A stretch of DNA of 64,000 nucleotides from Emergomyces orientalis (lineage: Eukaryota > Ascomycota > Eurotiomycetes > Onygenales > Ajellomycetaceae), in the NCBI GenBank assembly GCA_002110485.1, contig MOWL01000067.1:2790001-2854000 (forward strand), written 5' to 3'. Within the stretch, counting starts at the first letter, position 1; each line of letters starts with the position of its first letter. The notes beneath the pieces were generated by a model, which did not search any database, was not told the origin of the DNA, and worked only from the letters and a program-made list of their open reading frames with translations. The position numbers and the translations under genes are program-made. This document shows positions 11,551-23,127 of the stretch, in pieces.

Positions 11551-12375
11551 GCTTTTTTAATTTGAGAGAATTAAAGTCTTTCAGTTCATTTTGAAGAAGC
11601 ATCATTCTCTCTTCAAAATCAAAGATACTAACTGAAATATCATGAAGAACAAACTTTCCTCATCTTTCATCTTTTTCTAAATAAATCTCTGTTTTCAAAA
11701 GATTTTCTAAAATAGATTTCCAGATTGAAGAATTTTCCAGTAAAAAGCTTGCATTGTATTCTGATGTAGTCAGAACTAAAGAGTTTCCAAAAAAAGAATT
11801 TTTCAATAGAAGAAATAACAGTTTTTATTTGATTTTCTTCAGTCATGAGTTGTTCTTGAAATGCCTGATTTATTTCATTTCTGATTTGAAAAATCAGATT
11901 TGAGTTTAAGAGACTATTTAATTCTAAGATTTCTCTATTAGAAAGTTTTAGAATAAGTCTGTTTTTTTTCATTTCTTGTATTTTTCTTGTGTGTAGATTC
12001 TTTTTTTCATTTTTTTCAATCAAAATGAAATCAGATTCATCTGATTATACTGCTTGTTGCATATTATTAGATAATAAGTCTTTTTTCAGAGCTTGAGCAT
12101 AGGTTTTTTCCACTTTTGAATTATTTTCCACTGAATCAGTAGTGGAAGAAAGATTGAAAGTGATGTTATTTACAGAGTTTGAAGAATTTACATTATCAAT
12201 AGTAATTATATTACTAATGATAATTTTTAATTCTTTAGAAATTCCCAGTTTGTATTTTAGAATTTCATTTATCTGTTTTGCTTGAATAAGTAGTAGATTT
12301 ACTACTTTATCATCTTGCTCTTGAATGCATTGATTCTTCAGAATTTCAGCTACTTTCTGAAGTATCTTTAAGAGA
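11551..12375 (-). pseudogene. LINE-A ORF1, N-terminal part, separated from its C-terminal half
   Basis: On the minus strand this aligns with the first two thirds of the ORF1 at 532-2,063: a KKNRLILKLS-type block, an RNEINQAF-type block, and a region matching WGKFVLHDI near 11,640-11,660. Several frameshifts are present. The right end is cut by the gypsy element. The left end, read on the minus strand, leads in frame into the ORF1 sequence that begins at 6,577. Confidence 0.75.
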
Positions 12376-13080
12376 AATCATGTTCAGAATGAAACAGCTG
12401 CACAGTTGAATTGATCTGATTTCTGCAGTCATCTTCAGAGGCAGATAAATGATCCAGAGACCATTCAATGTCAAGTAGAACAGCGTTTCACAGATGCACA
12501 GCAGAAAGATAATCAGACTATCCATGATTTTGCAAAATACCTGGATGAACTGGAGTGCCGCCAGATGAATGTGTTCACAGAGAATCAGTGCATGTCCAAC
12601 TTATTAACACGCGCGCACCCAGTCCTTCAGGCAGAGTTTCAAAAACACTCAAACCGCCCCAAAGAATATGAGGCTATGTTGACACAGTTGCAGATGATTG
12701 AGGAAAATGTCCCAGAACACATGAATGCAATCAAACATGAGAAATCTTTCAATTATACTTGTGTATCATCTGCAAACCAGTTTTCAGATGCCAAACAGGC
12801 CTGAACTGACATAAATGTGCAGTTGAAAATCAATTATAGCTGCTCTAAAGAGCAGAATTCTCGCGGGAATCGCACAGCACTGAAATGCAGTCACTTCCAG
12901 AAACCTGGCCATATATCTGATAATTGCTATACACTGCATTCTGAGAAGTGACCTGCCAATCACACAGCAAAAAACTAGCAATCTCAGTGATGAGCACTGC
13001 AACTGCACTGAGAGTTTCTTTCAAAGAAAAGAGGAGCAGTGAAAAGACTTTAGCAATGAATATTTGAATTGAAACTTCAA
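12375..13080 (+). pseudogene. Gypsy gag remnant with zinc knuckle
   Basis: A frame of capsid-like sequence, cut at its 5' end, runs through 12,565-12,804. It is followed by a CX2C-type knuckle near 12,885-12,935 (CSHFQKPGHISDNC). It contains TGA codons and one TAG (about 12,976). The reading frame differs from that of the downstream protease, so a frameshift, either programmed or decay, lies near 13,000-13,085. Confidence 0.7.
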
Positions 13081-13085
13081 AAGAC

Positions 13086-16000
13086 ATGGCCATTGCGCGG
13101 GCACTTGTGGATTCGGGTGCAGAAGGTAACTTCCTTAGTCAATCATGGGCAAAGGCGCACCTTGCTGCACCCCCTGGTGCACCCCGCAAAGTGAAAGCCA
13201 TAGATGAACATCAGGTCTACTTATATAATCAACACAATCTATTTCTCTGTGTGATTGATGATGGAAACCTCTTCTGTGATCATAAATTTGGTTTTGACGC
13301 AGTGATCTTGGAAGAATATGATGTAATTCTGGAATATCCCTGGTTACATGACTTCAACCCTGATATTCATTGGCCTGTATGGAAATGGTACTACCGGTGC
13401 GCAGATACTGCAGATCAGGTAGAAATCATTGATGCAGACACATGTCTAAAGGCCATTGAGAAGGGGTGCGCAGCTTATGTGATACATTTCTGAGCACTTC
13501 TAAATGATGAGTTCATGGCACTGTTTGATACTGTGCTTGTTGAAGAGTCTTCAATTTCTGAAGACTATAAAAACTACTTAGATGTCTTCTCAGAGATTGA
13601 GGCTGGAATTCTCTCTGCACATGTGCAGCATGATCATGCTATTGATATAGAATCAGGAAAGAAACTCTCTTACTGATCTATTTACAATTTTTCTGTCAAA
13701 GAGTTACAAATTCTGCAGGAATATCTTGAAAATGTCTTGAAGAAAGAATGAATAAAATCTTTCAAAAGCTCAGCAGACACATCTATCTTCTTTGTCTCTA
13801 AAAAGAATGGGAGCATGCATGTGTGTGTGAATTATCATGGATTGAATGCTATCTTCATAAAGAATCGATATCCACTACCTCTGATCAGTGAAACAATGGA
13901 CCGCCTTGCAAGTGCGTGTATATTTACACAACTTGACCTACGAGATGTGTACCATCGAATTCAGATACATGAGAGAGATGAATGGAAGACTGCCTTTCAC
14001 ACTTACTATAGACATTTTGAATATGCTGTTCTGTCTTTTGAGCTTGCAAATGCACCTGCAACCTTTCAGGCCTATATTAATAAGGTGTTAAGTGATCTAC
14101 TGGACACTTGCTGTGTGACTTATCTTGATGACATTGTCATTTACTCCAATTCCATAGAGAAACATCGGAAACATGTGCACACTGTGCTGAATCATCTATG
14201 AACATTCAAACTATATATCAAATTAAGCAAGTGTGCTTTTCATGTGAAAGAAATTAACTTTCTTGATTTTCTCATTGATATTGATGAAATCAGAATGAAA
14301 AAGAGCCAGATTAAAACTATTCTTTTCTGATCAGAATCTATTTGTGTCAGAGACATTCAAATCTTTTTAGAATTTGCCAATTTTTATTGATGTTTTATTG
14401 AAAACTTTGCAAGAAAGACTGTGCTCTTGTCAAATCTAATCAAGAGCACAAGTCACAAAGAAGAGAACAAAAAGACAATTATATTAGATGTCAAAGCTCA
14501 AGAAGTATTTAAGATTCTAAAAGAAGTCTTTATAAAAGTGTCACTGCTTGCGCATTTCAATTCAGAGTGGAAGACTAGGGTGGAATCTGATGCATCTGCA
14601 TTTGTCATCGCTGCCATTCTGACTCAGTTAAATCCAGCAGATGATCAATGGCACCCTGTTGCATTCTGGTCTCGGGGCCTAATTGCTGCAGAGCGCAACT
14701 ACACCACCGGTGACCAAGAACTACTGGCCATTGTGACAGCCTTTAAACAATGGTGTCACTATTTGCATGGTGCTGCGCACCATGTAGTTGTTCTATCTGA
14801 TCATGCCAACCTGCGCCACTTCATGCTAACGACGGAGTTAAGCGGGTCAGATAAGATGGATGGAGATGCTCAGTGCATTCAATTTCACTATTGAGCACTG
14901 TTCAGAGGTAAAGAACTCTGCTGATGCACCCAGTCATTGCTCTGATTATGAAAGAGCTGTGTCAAAACGCACCTTGTTGTTCACAATTCAAGAAAAGCTT
15001 TTATGAGAAATCTTTAAAACTCAGAATTCAAATCACATCTGAGAATCTGAAAAACTTGATCAGAAAATAGTCAAAATGACAGCACATCTAAATCTAAATT
15101 TAAATGAAGAATAAGATGCTGAAAGCATTAATATAAACTTTACTCATGTACTTTAAAATGCATGCGCGGATGAGAGTAGCACTGAGGGTGATACAGAGAG
15201 ACTAGCTCACCTGGTGCCCCAGGCTCTAGTGGCTGTTGTGCTAGAATCCAATACAGCCTATTTCATGGAACTGGGGGAACCTATAGTAGAGTTTCTACTG
15301 TGCATTCAGTCTCAGGACGCTGAGGCAATTCAAGTGCGCATGAAACTTGAAAAAGAGAAAATGAAAGAAGCTGAGCACTCACACTGAAGAGTTGATGAAA
15401 ATGATTTTCTCTGATTTCAAGAATGCATTTTTGTTCTCAAAGACAAGACAACAACTGAGGAAATTATGAAATTGAATCATGATAATTCTCAGAGAGAACA
15501 CTTTGGCATAACACACATCTTGAAGAATATTCATAGAAAATACTATTGACATGGTATGATCTTGGATATCAAGAACTATGTGAAAACTTGTGACATCTGT
15601 CAAAGTGTTAAAATTCATCAGCACAAGAAATATGGACAACTGAAATCACTATCAATTTCTAGCCACCTCTTTGAAACAGTCACTATGAATATGATAGTCA
15701 AACTTCCCCCCTCAGAATGGAATGGAAAAGTATATGACTCTATTCTGGTTTTTGTAGATAAGCTTACAAAGGTCACTATCTACAAACCCACAACAGAAGA
15801 GATAGATGCAGAAGAACTAGTATATATTGTTTTTAAAGTCTTCACAGAACTTTTCAGTTATTTCAAGAATTGAATAACTGACCACACAGGTATTTTCACT
15901 AGCAAGTACTGATCTACTCTTTGTCATGTTCTAAAAATATACAGATGTTTAACAACTGCTTTTCATTCTCAAACAGATGGTCAGACAGAAAGACAAAATC

Positions 16001-16770
16001 AAACCTTGAAACACTATCTGCGCGTTTATACAAACTACTACCAGGATGACTGGGCACAATGATTACCACTTGCTGTGCATGTCTATAATCACTCCATGCA
16101 TAGTGTCCTCGGCATTTACCCGGCGGAAGCCTTGATGGGATACCAATTGGACCTAACATTGAACATAGAAGTGAATGCGCAGCTAGCAGAGAAAGCACAG
16201 AGTGCAACTGAATGAGTTCAGAAACTGCATGAAATAAGACAGAATCTTCCAACAATCTTGACCCATGCACAAGAGTCACAGAAGAAATACTATGATCTAC
16301 AACACAAATCACAAACCTTTGCAGTGGGAGACTGAGTAATGCTGCATGTCAAAAATATAAGCACTCTACGCTCAAGTCCAAAATTAAATCACTGCCTACT
16401 GGGACCTTTTCAGATTCAGAATAAATGGGGAAAACAGTTCTATCAACTGAAGTTAACTTCACAATTTCAAGATATTCATTCTGTTTTCCATGTTTCTCTT
16501 CTAGAACCATATCATGCCAGAAATGAAAAGATTTCTGAGACAGAACTCATAGTGATGAATGAAAATAATCAATTTGAAGTAGAAACTATTCTAAACAAGA
16601 GAATTCACTATGGAAAGATTCAATATCTAGTCAAATGAAAAGAATTTACAGAAGCTGAAAACTTCTGAGAATCTGAAGTGCATTTAATAGATGCACAGAA
16701 GAAAGTGAAGAAATTTAATACTAAATTTAATCATAAATCTTTACAGCAAAAATGGAGGAAAACCAGAAGA
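13086..16770 (+). pseudogene. Gypsy pol: protease, RT, RNase H, integrase, chromodomain
   Basis: In order: aspartic protease (VDSGAEGNF, near 13,105), RT (VNYHGLN near 13,825; FTQLDLRDVYHRI near 13,925-13,960; TYLDDIVIYS near 14,118-14,148), RNase H (ESDASAF near 14,585; LSDHANLRHFM near 14,795-14,825), integrase zinc finger (H...H...CDICQ near 15,495-15,600), integrase core (HSQTDGQTERQNQT near 15,965-16,010) and a chromodomain-like end (YLVK, TGA, K... near 16,620-16,675). One frame covers 13,086-14,850 and a second frame covers 14,857 to the end. Most stops are TGA at expected Trp positions, for example in the chromodomain and after DDWAQ at about 16,062. Two TAA lie in the linker near 15,112 and 15,154. 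Confidence 0.85.
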
Positions 16771-18192
16771 TAAAAAGCAAACTTGATATTAAATTATGAT
16801 CTGAAGATAAAAAGAAAAGAAATCACTACACAACTTCAAAAGAAGTGCATCTAATGCTCAAACATTATCTAACTAATCAGAATGTTTATCAGTATCTCAT
16901 TCAACATCTGTTGAGTGTTACTCTGTCAAAATCTCAATCAAAATCCCATCTCATCATCTGCAGCAATAGCCGTGTCTGTCCACCCAACACAATTAACGCG
17001 CAGCATATTGCCCGTGACGCATACGCGATCCAAGAGAACAGCATCAACATGTGCACATGCCTATATCTCTATTAGCAACCATACCTTCAAAGTTAGTTGA
17101 AAGAGACAAATGCGCACCTTGCAGCACGCGCGATTGCCTTGACTGCACCAAGTGCAGTGAGTGGTGCGAGAATCACCCCCAACCACACAAACTGGCAATG
17201 CAGATCAGTCATTCTGACACCATGCATGCAAACAACAGGTGCACATGGTGAAGTGCTCAGTCAGTAACTTTGAATTGTTCTCCTCCCCCTTCTTCTCATT
17301 GTCATCGTCGTCTTCAGAGGGGCCCAATCCCCCAGACATCATCGGAGGGGGGGGACAACAGCAGCAATGTGGAGGCGGGGGCGAGGAGCAGGCGTGGGCG
17401 TAGCGGGGGCAGGAGAATAAGTAACCATGTTGAAGACAGAAGTGAGAGCCATTTCTTCAAGAACTGCATAAGTTAGTGATTTTCAATGCAAATGGACATG
17501 CCATTCACCAGACAGAAATAAGAATGAGAATCAAGAAACACAGATCTTGAAAACTTGAACAAGTTTTCAACTGCAAAAGAAATAAAACCAGGGCTGGTTA
17601 ACAATTCTAATATGGAGATAAAGAGCAACTATCCTAGGCATATTCAACAGGCAGTTTCCATGCGCAGATAAAAGAGTCCAAGGTATATCCATCAGGCAAC
17701 ATTATAGCACGGCTGTGCAGACGAAATTCAAGCATCACATAACATAATCTGATTACTTATGACAGGCAGAAATGCGCACTACGCAGAAATTCAAGAAGCG
17801 CAGTTGGCATTGCAAGAAAGACATGTGAAAAGACCTACTGTTTAATAGTGAAGAAAGAAGAAGGAGAAGAAAAAGAAGCAGCAGCAGCAGCAGATGCAGA
17901 AGATGTGGTGATGATGCTGTAACTTGCAAAAGAGAAAACTGCAAGCAGGAAGTAAGAAGTATATATAGCTTTCATCTCACAAAGTGTTTCAGGATCAATC
18001 ACTGATCTGAACACTGATTGACTATTACAGCACTTCAATTCTGCATCTCTATTGGCCTGATTAGCAAGACAATCTCAGTATGTTACACAAGAAGTGATCT
18101 GGTTATTTTATGTTGTTGATTCACCGCGTTGTTGATATCTGGGTGGTTACTGGGCGGCTACGGGGCTAGCCGCAAAAAAAGGGGGGGATAGT
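16771..18192 (+). other. Gypsy 3' non-coding region and polypurine tract
   Basis: About 1.4 kb between the chromodomain end and the 3' LTR. It includes a G-rich segment at about 17,330-17,420 and a purine-rich segment near 17,850-17,890. Short open frames exist but none resembles a known protein. The polypurine tract lies just before the LTR at 18,193. Confidence 0.5.
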
Positions 18193-18252
18193 TGTAACGG
18201 CCCGTTCCACGCCAAGAGCTGCGCACGTGGTCTCACGTGATCAATCGAATAC

Positions 18253-18354
18253 TCATAGAGTGCATCAAGCCTATCATATTGAACTACCTAACTAGCTAAA
18301 ATATATATGTGTGTGTGGGGCATGTGACCCGGGTAGCCCTAGTATCACCTAACA
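18253..18354 (-). repeat. Copia 3' LTR
   Basis: On the minus strand it begins TGTTAGGTG and ends TCTATGA. It is identical to 23,128-23,229. The 3' end is GA rather than the usual CA, yet the AATAC duplication fixes this boundary. Confidence 0.9.
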
Positions 18355-18454
18355 CCCCCCCATGCTAGGGCGCCCCAGGAGCACGCACACAGGCCACGCC
18401 ATAGGCATCAAAAATCAAAATAGCAGCTAAGTACAAAACTTTTAGTTAAATCCA

Positions 18455-21400
18455 TTAAGCAGATCCCCCCGAACCAATCAAGCCAAGATTAGCCACAAAA
18501 GCATTGAATGCGGGCCTAGGCAGCGCCTTCGTAAAACCATCCGCCTTATTCTCCGTTGAGCTGACGTGCCGAATAAGGAGCTCCTTTTTAGCCACTAGAT
18601 CGCGTAATATATGGTAGCGGACTTCAATATGCCTCGAGCGCTTAGTTAAAGACTCGCCGTTAGCTAGATCAATGGCACCTTTATTATCAATATGCAGATT
18701 ATTGGAAAGAACATAGCCATCCGCATTCTCAAGCAGTCCCGCATCATGCAGCATATCTTTAAGCCAAATCAGCTCGCACGCAGCTTCGCTAGCAGCAATA
18801 TACTCAGCTTCAGTTGTGGACTTCGCCGTAGAGATCTGCCGCTGCGAACGCCATGATACGGGAGCTCCATTGATCATTATAATATAGCCCGTAGTCGATT
18901 TATATTGGGGGTCTGCACCCGCCCAATCTGAATCCGCGTAGGCCATGGGAGCCAGCCCTTCGTCCCCTATATTCCTCTTATACAGAATGCCCGTAGTCCT
19001 AGTCTTCTTCATATAGCGGAGAACATGCTTCAAAGCAGCCCAGCACTCCTTATTTGGGCGAGAATTGAATCGCGATAAATAATTTACCGCGAACATTATA
19101 TCCGGTCTGGTGCTTGTAACCAGATATTGAAGAGACCCAAGCCCTTGACGATATCGCGTAGCCGTAAAATCATCATCAAGGCCCTTATCCTCATCCGGCG
19201 AGAACTGGAGCTTTGTGCCAGCATTCATGGGGGTTGGTGCCGGATTGATTGCAGTCATGCCAAAATCATCAAGGATCTCATCAATATAGCGTGTTTGCGT
19301 GACCAGTAAATCACCATTACGGCCCGCAATTTCCATACCTAAGTATGGCTTATCATCGTCGATTCTTTTGGTGTCAAAACGCTTCGCAATCTCATCGAGA
19401 ACCCAGTCAATATCATGCTCATTGGGCCCCGTAACGCGGCAGTCATCAACGTGCAGCGTCAAATACACCTTACGGATGGGGTGATATAGGAATCCGCCGT
19501 CATACGGTGATATGCGGAAACCAATCGAAGTGAGATGCTCAGTGGCAAGAAAATACCACGTCCTCGCAGCTTGCTTCAGCCCATACAGGCTCTGGCGAAC
19601 CAGGCCAACTAGATTGCCCCTGCCATGTTTTATGCCCGTCGGGAGCTGCATATAGATCATTTCTTCCTGTGGCAGCACGCCATTAAGGAATGCAGACACG
19701 TAATCAATTGCCTTCGATTTCCATCCCCTAGCCGTAGAGATCGCGAATAGGCTTCTGGTTGTAGGACCAGAGACAACGGCAGCGTAAGACTTCGTATAAT
19801 GGACTCCTCGCTGCTGAAGGAATCCGCGAACCACCCATCGTGCGCGAAAGCGGATGGTTTCTCCCTTATTATTTAATTTGCGGTCATATACCCATTTACC
19901 CGTAAGAACATCCATATCCGGGGACCGCTCAGTAATAACATATGTTTTCTTTTGATTGAACATATCGACCTCCTTCCTCATTGCTTCGAGCCAATGATGC
20001 CAATCAGGGCTCCGTCGAGCCTCCGCTAAGGTCGTGGGACGGTCCGTAAGGGTACTAAGCACGGGCTCATCACCATTATCATTAGCATGCTCGTCAGACT
20101 CATTAAGGAGATCAACATCACTGTTTATAAGATAGGTAGGCTCAATGGCCTCCTCCAGATCCCCATTGACAAGCATCTTCATGATGTGCGGCCGCTCCCT
20201 TGCCAGGCGCCGCAGGAGACAGTGCTGCCATCCATCCGCAGGATTCAAAACATCGAGCTCATCCGGTATGTTATTTGGCTCATGAGGAGCCGGAAGAGCG
20301 GCATTAATGAATGACACGTCCTCCACGAGAGCTTCATCAAAAACCACATCTCGTGCTATCTCCAACCTGCGTGCATCAGGGTCCCATATGCGAACTTGAT
20401 GAAGGCCCTGATAACCCACAAAGATCCATTCTTTCCCATCCGTTCTATCCGCAAGCTTATTAGTAACTCGCAGATCCTTCTTGTAGACCTTGCAGCCCCA
20501 TCTATGCAGCCAATTCGCCGTGGGCTGCACCCCCATCCATGCTTCAAAGGGGGTCAGCGGAGACCCCTCCTTGCACCCGTAAAGCTTCGTAGAGGTGGGA
20601 GACATATTGATCAACATAACGGCAGCCTGCATGGCCTCACCCCATAGGTCCCTAGGCTGCCCGCTATCGAATAGCAAGCTCCTAGTTCTTTCGATTATTA
20701 TGCGGTTCGCACGTTCCGCTGGACCATTTGATTGTGGGGTATATGGCGTAGTCGTCTCATAGGCAATGCCTCGCTGTTTACAAAAAGCTTTTAATTCATC
20801 GCTCTTGAATTCTCCACCACCATCCCAGTGCAAGGAGCCCACGCATCGCTGCGCAGTGGTCTCAATCATTGTTATAAAATCCCGTAGTTTCGCGGTTGCT
20901 TCACCCTTGGTGGCCATTAAAATGGCCCACCGATATCTCGTGGCATCGTCCGTAATACTCATCCAATAATCAGCCCCCCCATACGTGGGAACGCCATCCT
21001 CATTGAATAAGGTACGCCCACCGCCCGCAAGATCAATAAATAATCGTGCAGCAGGCTTCACTTTTCTAATCATGGGCTCAAAAGCAGGACGAGCCATCTT
21101 AGCCTGCACGCAGGTTTTACAAAAAGGCAGAGCCTTGGAGCCTTTAATCCTCATCCCCATGCGCGGATCCGCGGCCATCTTCGCTATATCCATGTGGTTA
21201 AGATGACCCAGCTTCAAATGCCATTGCAGCATCGTGAGCTCTACTGGTTTTATATTCATTGATGGCAGAGCCAATAGCGAGTCATCCACAGCATTTACGG
21301 GCCGAAAATCACCATTAGGCATGGCGAATTGAATCAAATCTCGGATTTGCGGAGGCTTTTCAATGACATAGATATCTTTCTCATTCAAAACAGCAGTGAA

Positions 21401-23062
21401 GCTGACCATTCGATCGGGAGAGGTCATAATAATCGAGTGAGCTTCTCCATATGCCAATTGCTTGAACGTATAGCCCTTGCGGACTAATTTGCCAAAGCTC
21501 ACGATATTTGCTTCTAATTCGGGGGCAAATCGCACACCTTCCAGGCACACATCCGCCCCATCAACCGCCAGTTCAACCGTACCAACGGCCGCAGCTGGAA
21601 CAATGGTCCCATCCGCCATTTTCAATTTAACATTGGAGCTCATTGAATGGCATTTAACAAGCTCCTTGCGTGGTGTTGCGTGAGCGCCAGACCCCGAGTC
21701 CAGAACCCACTCATCCGCAATATCATCATCACGGACGATTTCACGAGCATGGAACACCTTCTCAACCGTACTGTGTACAGGAGCAGAGCCGTCATCGGGG
21801 CTCTTGGAAGAATCCTCATTATTGGCCTTCTTCTTATCCTTCTTGGTGCCACCACGCCTTTTTCCATTAGAATAACCTGACGGACGCTTCTCTGGGTGCT
21901 TTTTCCAACAGCTCTCCTCATTATGGCCCACAATCCCGCAATGTGAGCATTTTGGCCTGCCTGATGCAGATGGAGCAGGGCTCTCACCCGCATCATCCAT
22001 ACTGCTCGCATTATTTACGGGCGCCTTTGTGTTCTTTGAAGAAGAGGAACTGCCGCCAGAGGGCAATCGAAGCAGAATATCACGGCATAGACCCACAAAA
22101 TCATCCTCCAGGAGAGTATCTTCACCACTCTTTTCAATATCATCCATCCTATTTCGTATGAGATTGGCCCATCTACTGTGAATCCCCGCAAGCAATCGAT
22201 CAAAGAAGACGGAATCCGGCATATAAAAATCTAATCGCTTATATTCAGTTCGTACGGCTAAGAGACGCTCAATAAACGCACGATCCGACCCGCAAGACTC
22301 AGCCGTCATACCCAGGAACTCATTGAAAAGACGAAACCGGCGAACTACGCGGCGTTCAGCGAAGTTCTCCTCTACTATGGACCACAGCATATAGGCAGAC
22401 AATTGATTCTCCTTCGGTATAGTAAAATGAGTTCTAGCCTGTGCGGAAATCGCTGACCACATATAATTACGCAGCCAGCTATTCCGCTCCCTCCAGAGCT
22501 TCGCAACGTCCTCACTGACCCCCTCAGGCGGGGCCAGCTCCTTATTTAACAAAATATCATCTGTTTCTGAATCCTTCGCCGCGAGAAGAACCTCATCCCT
22601 CCACATGGGATAGTTCATGGAGCCCAGCAGCAGAACTGGCTTTTCAAGAAGCTTAACTGTAAGTCGAAACTCCTTAATGGCCTTCAAATAAGCCGTCATA
22701 TTGGCGCCTGCGAGCTCCCCCGCACCAGCACCAGCCTTAATCCGCGCTGTTTCATTCTCCAACCTCGCAATCTCCAACCTCGCCCGGGTCTCAGCGCTCA
22801 AGGAGTCATCATGCTCAACCTGAGCCTCCTGGGTGGGTTCATCGCGATCTGAGCCCGTATCCGACATATCCGACATTGGATCTTCGAAATCAGCACTTGA
22901 CTCCTCCGAAGGAGCTCTTGCGGGCAATTTACGGGCTGTAATGGGGGTTGGAAAGGGCTCGTTTTCAATATTCTCCGGCGTACGTTCCGCTCGCCTAGTC
23001 GGCTTATTTTCCCTCGTAAGATCAGGACTGTTGCCTGACCGTAAGTTCACCATGAGAGGCAA
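18455..23062 (-). CDS. Copia Gag-Pol polyprotein (1,535 aa)
   Basis: Single uninterrupted polyprotein that would drive copying of the element. In order: gag with a CX2CX4HX4C knuckle CSHCGIVGHNEESC (about residue 370), protease WVLDSGSGAHAT (about 450), pre-integrase H...H/CKTC zinc site (about 611-650), integrase core (DDATRYRW near 700; TPYTPQSNGPAERA near 770), reverse transcriptase (DYVSAFLNG near 1,117; LHVDD near 1,203) and RNase H (AYADSDWAG near 1,371; STTEAEYIAASEA near 1,415). Domain order PR-IN-RT-RH is diagnostic of Ty1/copia. No stop, frameshift or missing catalytic Asp was seen. Gag and Pol share one frame, so no frameshift signal is needed. Start at 23,062; a second Met three codons on is also possible. 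Confidence 0.95.
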   Translation of the reverse strand: MPLMVNLRSGNSPDLTRENKPTRRAERTPENIENEPFPTPITARKLPARAPSEESSADFEDPMSDMSDTGSDRDEPTQEAQVEHDDSLSAETRARLEIARLENETARIKAGAGAGELAGANMTAYLKAIKEFRLTVKLLEKPVLLLGSMNYPMWRDEVLLAAKDSETDDILLNKELAPPEGVSEDVAKLWRERNSWLRNYMWSAISAQARTHFTIPKENQLSAYMLWSIVEENFAERRVVRRFRLFNEFLGMTAESCGSDRAFIERLLAVRTEYKRLDFYMPDSVFFDRLLAGIHSRWANLIRNRMDDIEKSGEDTLLEDDFVGLCRDILLRLPSGGSSSSSKNTKAPVNNASSMDDAGESPAPSASGRPKCSHCGIVGHNEESCWKKHPEKRPSGYSNGKRRGGTKKDKKKANNEDSSKSPDDGSAPVHSTVEKVFHAREIVRDDDIADEWVLDSGSGAHATPRKELVKCHSMSSNVKLKMADGTIVPAAAVGTVELAVDGADVCLEGVRFAPELEANIVSFGKLVRKGYTFKQLAYGEAHSIIMTSPDRMVSFTAVLNEKDIYVIEKPPQIRDLIQFAMPNGDFRPVNAVDDSLLALPSMNIKPVELTMLQWHLKLGHLNHMDIAKMAADPRMGMRIKGSKALPFCKTCVQAKMARPAFEPMIRKVKPAARLFIDLAGGGRTLFNEDGVPTYGGADYWMSITDDATRYRWAILMATKGEATAKLRDFITMIETTAQRCVGSLHWDGGGEFKSDELKAFCKQRGIAYETTTPYTPQSNGPAERANRIIIERTRSLLFDSGQPRDLWGEAMQAAVMLINMSPTSTKLYGCKEGSPLTPFEAWMGVQPTANWLHRWGCKVYKKDLRVTNKLADRTDGKEWIFVGYQGLHQVRIWDPDARRLEIARDVVFDEALVEDVSFINAALPAPHEPNNIPDELDVLNPADGWQHCLLRRLARERPHIMKMLVNGDLEEAIEPTYLINSDVDLLNESDEHANDNGDEPVLSTLTDRPTTLAEARRSPDWHHWLEAMRKEVDMFNQKKTYVITERSPDMDVLTGKWVYDRKLNNKGETIRFRARWVVRGFLQQRGVHYTKSYAAVVSGPTTRSLFAISTARGWKSKAIDYVSAFLNGVLPQEEMIYMQLPTGIKHGRGNLVGLVRQSLYGLKQAARTWYFLATEHLTSIGFRISPYDGGFLYHPIRKVYLTLHVDDCRVTGPNEHDIDWVLDEIAKRFDTKRIDDDKPYLGMEIAGRNGDLLVTQTRYIDEILDDFGMTAINPAPTPMNAGTKLQFSPDEDKGLDDDFTATRYRQGLGSLQYLVTSTRPDIMFAVNYLSRFNSRPNKECWAALKHVLRYMKKTRTTGILYKRNIGDEGLAPMAYADSDWAGADPQYKSTTGYIIMINGAPVSWRSQRQISTAKSTTEAEYIAASEAACELIWLKDMLHDAGLLENADGYVLSNNLHIDNKGAIDLANGESLTKRSRHIEVRYHILRDLVAKKELLIRHVSSTENKADGFTKALPRPAFNAFVANLGLIGSGGSA

Positions 23063-23127
23063 GAACTAGCTGTATAAGAGAAATAGATAGCAGTAACGCA
23101 GCGTATTAAACAGAGGGCCTCATAACC

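Larger units (their letters stand above)
12375..18252 (+). mobile_element. Ty3/gypsy (chromovirus-like) element, 5'-truncated, main part
   Basis: Plus-strand LTR retrotransposon with gag (about 12,375-13,080), protease-RT-RNase H (13,086-14,850), integrase with chromodomain (about 14,855-16,770), a long 3' non-coding region (16,770-18,170), a polypurine tract (run of A then seven G, 18,175-18,187) and the first 60 bases of the 3' LTR (from 18,193, TGTAACGG). The rest of the LTR is at 23,235-23,479, beyond the copia insertion. No 5' LTR is present; the left boundary abuts LINE-A ORF1. Confidence 0.85.

Noticed and set aside
21640..22011. 123-codon Arg-rich frame within the copia element
   Set aside because: Out-of-frame shadow of the copia polyprotein; no domain and wrong frame.
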